Assembly (NCBI GenBank): GCA_945957395.1
Contig: CAMFKE010000001.1
Coordinates: forward strand, 1-64,000
Direction: 5' to 3'
DNA length: 64,000 nt
DNA from: an uncultured Opitutia bacterium
GTDB lineage: Bacteria > Verrucomicrobiota > Verrucomicrobiia > Opitutales > UBA953
The position numbers and the translations under genes are program-made. Under the pieces are notes generated by a model. That model was given only the letters and a program-made list of their open reading frames with translations. It was not told the origin of the DNA and searched no databases. Of this stretch, positions 63,701 through 64,000 are shown one piece after another; the stretch's first letter is position 1, and every line of letters begins with the position of its first letter.

Positions 63701-63975
63701 GCGGCCACCTGCTCGCTGAGCATCATCGGGGTGTACTTCTCGATGAGCGTGGCGTAGAGCTTGTCCGCATCTTCGTACCGGCGTTCGGCGAAAGCCGCTT
63801 CGGAATCCTCCAGCAGGGTCTGCTGGGTGACCGGGCGCGCCTGGGCGGCGGCCGGCTTGGCCGGCGCCTTCTTCTTGGCCTGGGCCTGCGCCTGCGGGGC
63901 GGTGAAGAGGGCGAGTGAAATCGTCGCCAGCAGGGCGAGGACGGTGGTGCGGGGGGGTAAGGTCTTGTTTACCAT
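60778..63975 (-). CDS. Large periplasmic tetratricopeptide protein of the ExbBD operon
   Basis: A 1065-residue protein. Signal peptide TVLALLATISLALFTAPQA, then a Lys/Ala-rich linker. The rest is a long TPR-type helical solenoid, with units such as AERRYEDADKLYATLIEKY, EAQEECKKFLSKF and YKEAHDAYQACYLQW. No enzymatic motif seen. Such solenoids bind partners or peptidoglycan-associated proteins. First gene of the operon; its promoter lies beyond or near the right edge of the window. Confidence 0.87.
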   Translation of the reverse strand: MVNKTLPPRTTVLALLATISLALFTAPQAQAQAKKKAPAKPAAAQARPVTQQTLLEDSEAAFAERRYEDADKLYATLIEKYTPMMLSEQVAALTVRRAACQLNRGKWAEAEPFLRDFLDLQKFPNGAGDILLPGNNFRGAAMLSLSECLAKQGKHDEAIRGLRMFSLGVATDQFSDRMKAVMYMADLTEQKAAKGTPAEQQAATRAAMEMVKPITQNNLTIPEVREAGYKLVGLYTKLGMAAEANQLRSELEAKLTNPADLVRSNFLKLELGDRYFGEAEALQGSTAPSDVVKRQGLYKSAIAAYQGVHRRKYIGAFMDKAIEQAQARVEQIKSRPAAPANAANSNATGLQAGEDPLRKAEEDLEALKRNRESFQKNKSYDSVLAYRLGLCLVELQRPWEARIAFKEIMDKDPDFEIPGADGAMEKKGDVANYYYIVCLNEIRRFTEAQEECKKFLSKFTQSQLKGNVAVMLGDIFRDQEEYNLAVKNFRWALANVPDLKNEDREYIDAAIADSLFRNVDWADARTAIEKFLSTWPSSSQRESMTYMRALTYFYEGKYRETIAGFDEYRNTYGATGRFGADVAYRYALVILGVKPANDKEAKVNAEKVVQRCEMWLKEYGDSIDPSVINQIPEVINLKADAHNKIADIKSLSKEERARYASMAIDGYIETAKKAGDNKQVLDFALRELNKSLPARGDWKRLREVYEGLYQRDTKSPDALGHLYWVIKCTERMGKTPEEKLKSSEEAKLILSNAIVENINDVRQENVENLVLELAQKLAREVRRRDKMNRDKPGSAEPFDAPKELETLLKLKENQSTLIAQARGSFAKAEIAKALRQPEKAAAEYDLMARRFKPDELSPTILAILGDHLLATGKPDDAARFFSYLKETFRGSSFADFAFSGLSQIALDKNKPKDALAIAQDALESGIAFTRERDLRFLEARAQLDIGNLDEAAKLFDGIAKVKEWRGEVTAGCKYYLALIEERRGKYKEAHDAYQACYLQWKKYEKYSAKAVLAAARLLAEKLDRRPDAALTLNQQFFKNADARVQDRYKNTPEWAEAEKYLAGLN

Positions 63976-64000
63976 CGGTTGTGCCGTGGTGTGGGGTGGG

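Noticed and set aside
60757-63918. A 1053-residue plus-strand open frame antisense to the large TPR gene
   Set aside because: It is Gly/Val/Leu/Arg-rich with no signal peptide or domain, exactly what high third-position GC yields opposite a real gene. The minus-strand frame has a signal peptide and TPR motifs.

Overview
The window is GC-rich, densely coded bacterial chromosome. Its content points to the Verrucomicrobiota, most likely an Opitutae/Opitutaceae-like lineage. The evidence is a 52-residue small basic protein of the type shared by the Planctomycetes-Verrucomicrobia-Chlamydiae group, a large beta-strand-repeat surface protein with a PEP-CTERM anchor, an OprO/P-like porin with a lysine-rich N-terminal segment, and a TPR/ExbB/ExbD/ExbD cluster. 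The placement is inferred from gene content; there is no rRNA or tRNA gene here to confirm it. No transposon, prophage, integron or CRISPR array was found. Nearly all long open frames antisense to the listed genes are products of high third-position GC.

Layout. 0.2-8 kb: a DUF255 thioredoxin-fold protein, then mutL, a SurA-like prolyl isomerase, an AmpG-like permease and tsaD. 8-12 kb: tsf and rpsB on the minus strand, the PVC small basic protein, and leuA behind a probable leucine-attenuation leader. 12-18 kb: an amidohydrolase, lipA and lipB (separated by a low-GC acetyltransferase that looks foreign), hisC, a Sel1-repeat protein and a CBM9-like protein. 18.6-23.6 kb: a corrinoid-associated locus, with a cobalamin riboswitch driving a BtuB-like receptor and, divergently, a DUF6580 membrane protein, a CWC-DUF5522 protein and two tandem DUF71 ATP pyrophosphatases. 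23.9-27.4 kb: a hybrid histidine kinase overlapping clpS and a DUF2017-like gene. 27.4-35.2 kb: the PEP-CTERM surface protein, a long M48 protease and clpB. 35.6-44.3 kb: porin, M16 protease, dtd, a membrane-anchored unknown, a PstS-type phosphate-binding protein and trxB. 44.4-49 kb: an electrophile or redox-stress module (azoR, yceI, VOC, pirin, SDR) with a divergent LysR regulator. 49-57.7 kb: uvrB, an MFS exporter, an RRM/RGG RNA-binding protein, polyprenyl synthetase, an OleD-like reductase, Ppx/GppA, RNase III and a lipoprotein. 57.8-64 kb: a five-gene operon of two periplasmic TPR proteins, ExbB and two ExbD proteins.

How they work together. Most genes are housekeeping: DNA repair, translation, lipoate, leucine and histidine synthesis, proteostasis and envelope biogenesis. 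Four places deserve attention: the leuA leader, the corrinoid locus with its enlarged riboswitch, the TPR-ExbBD operon (probably a proton-driven envelope machine with no described function), and the small sequence oddities (MutL with a decayed endonuclease motif, heptad repeats, 48-nt repeats in the RRM gene).
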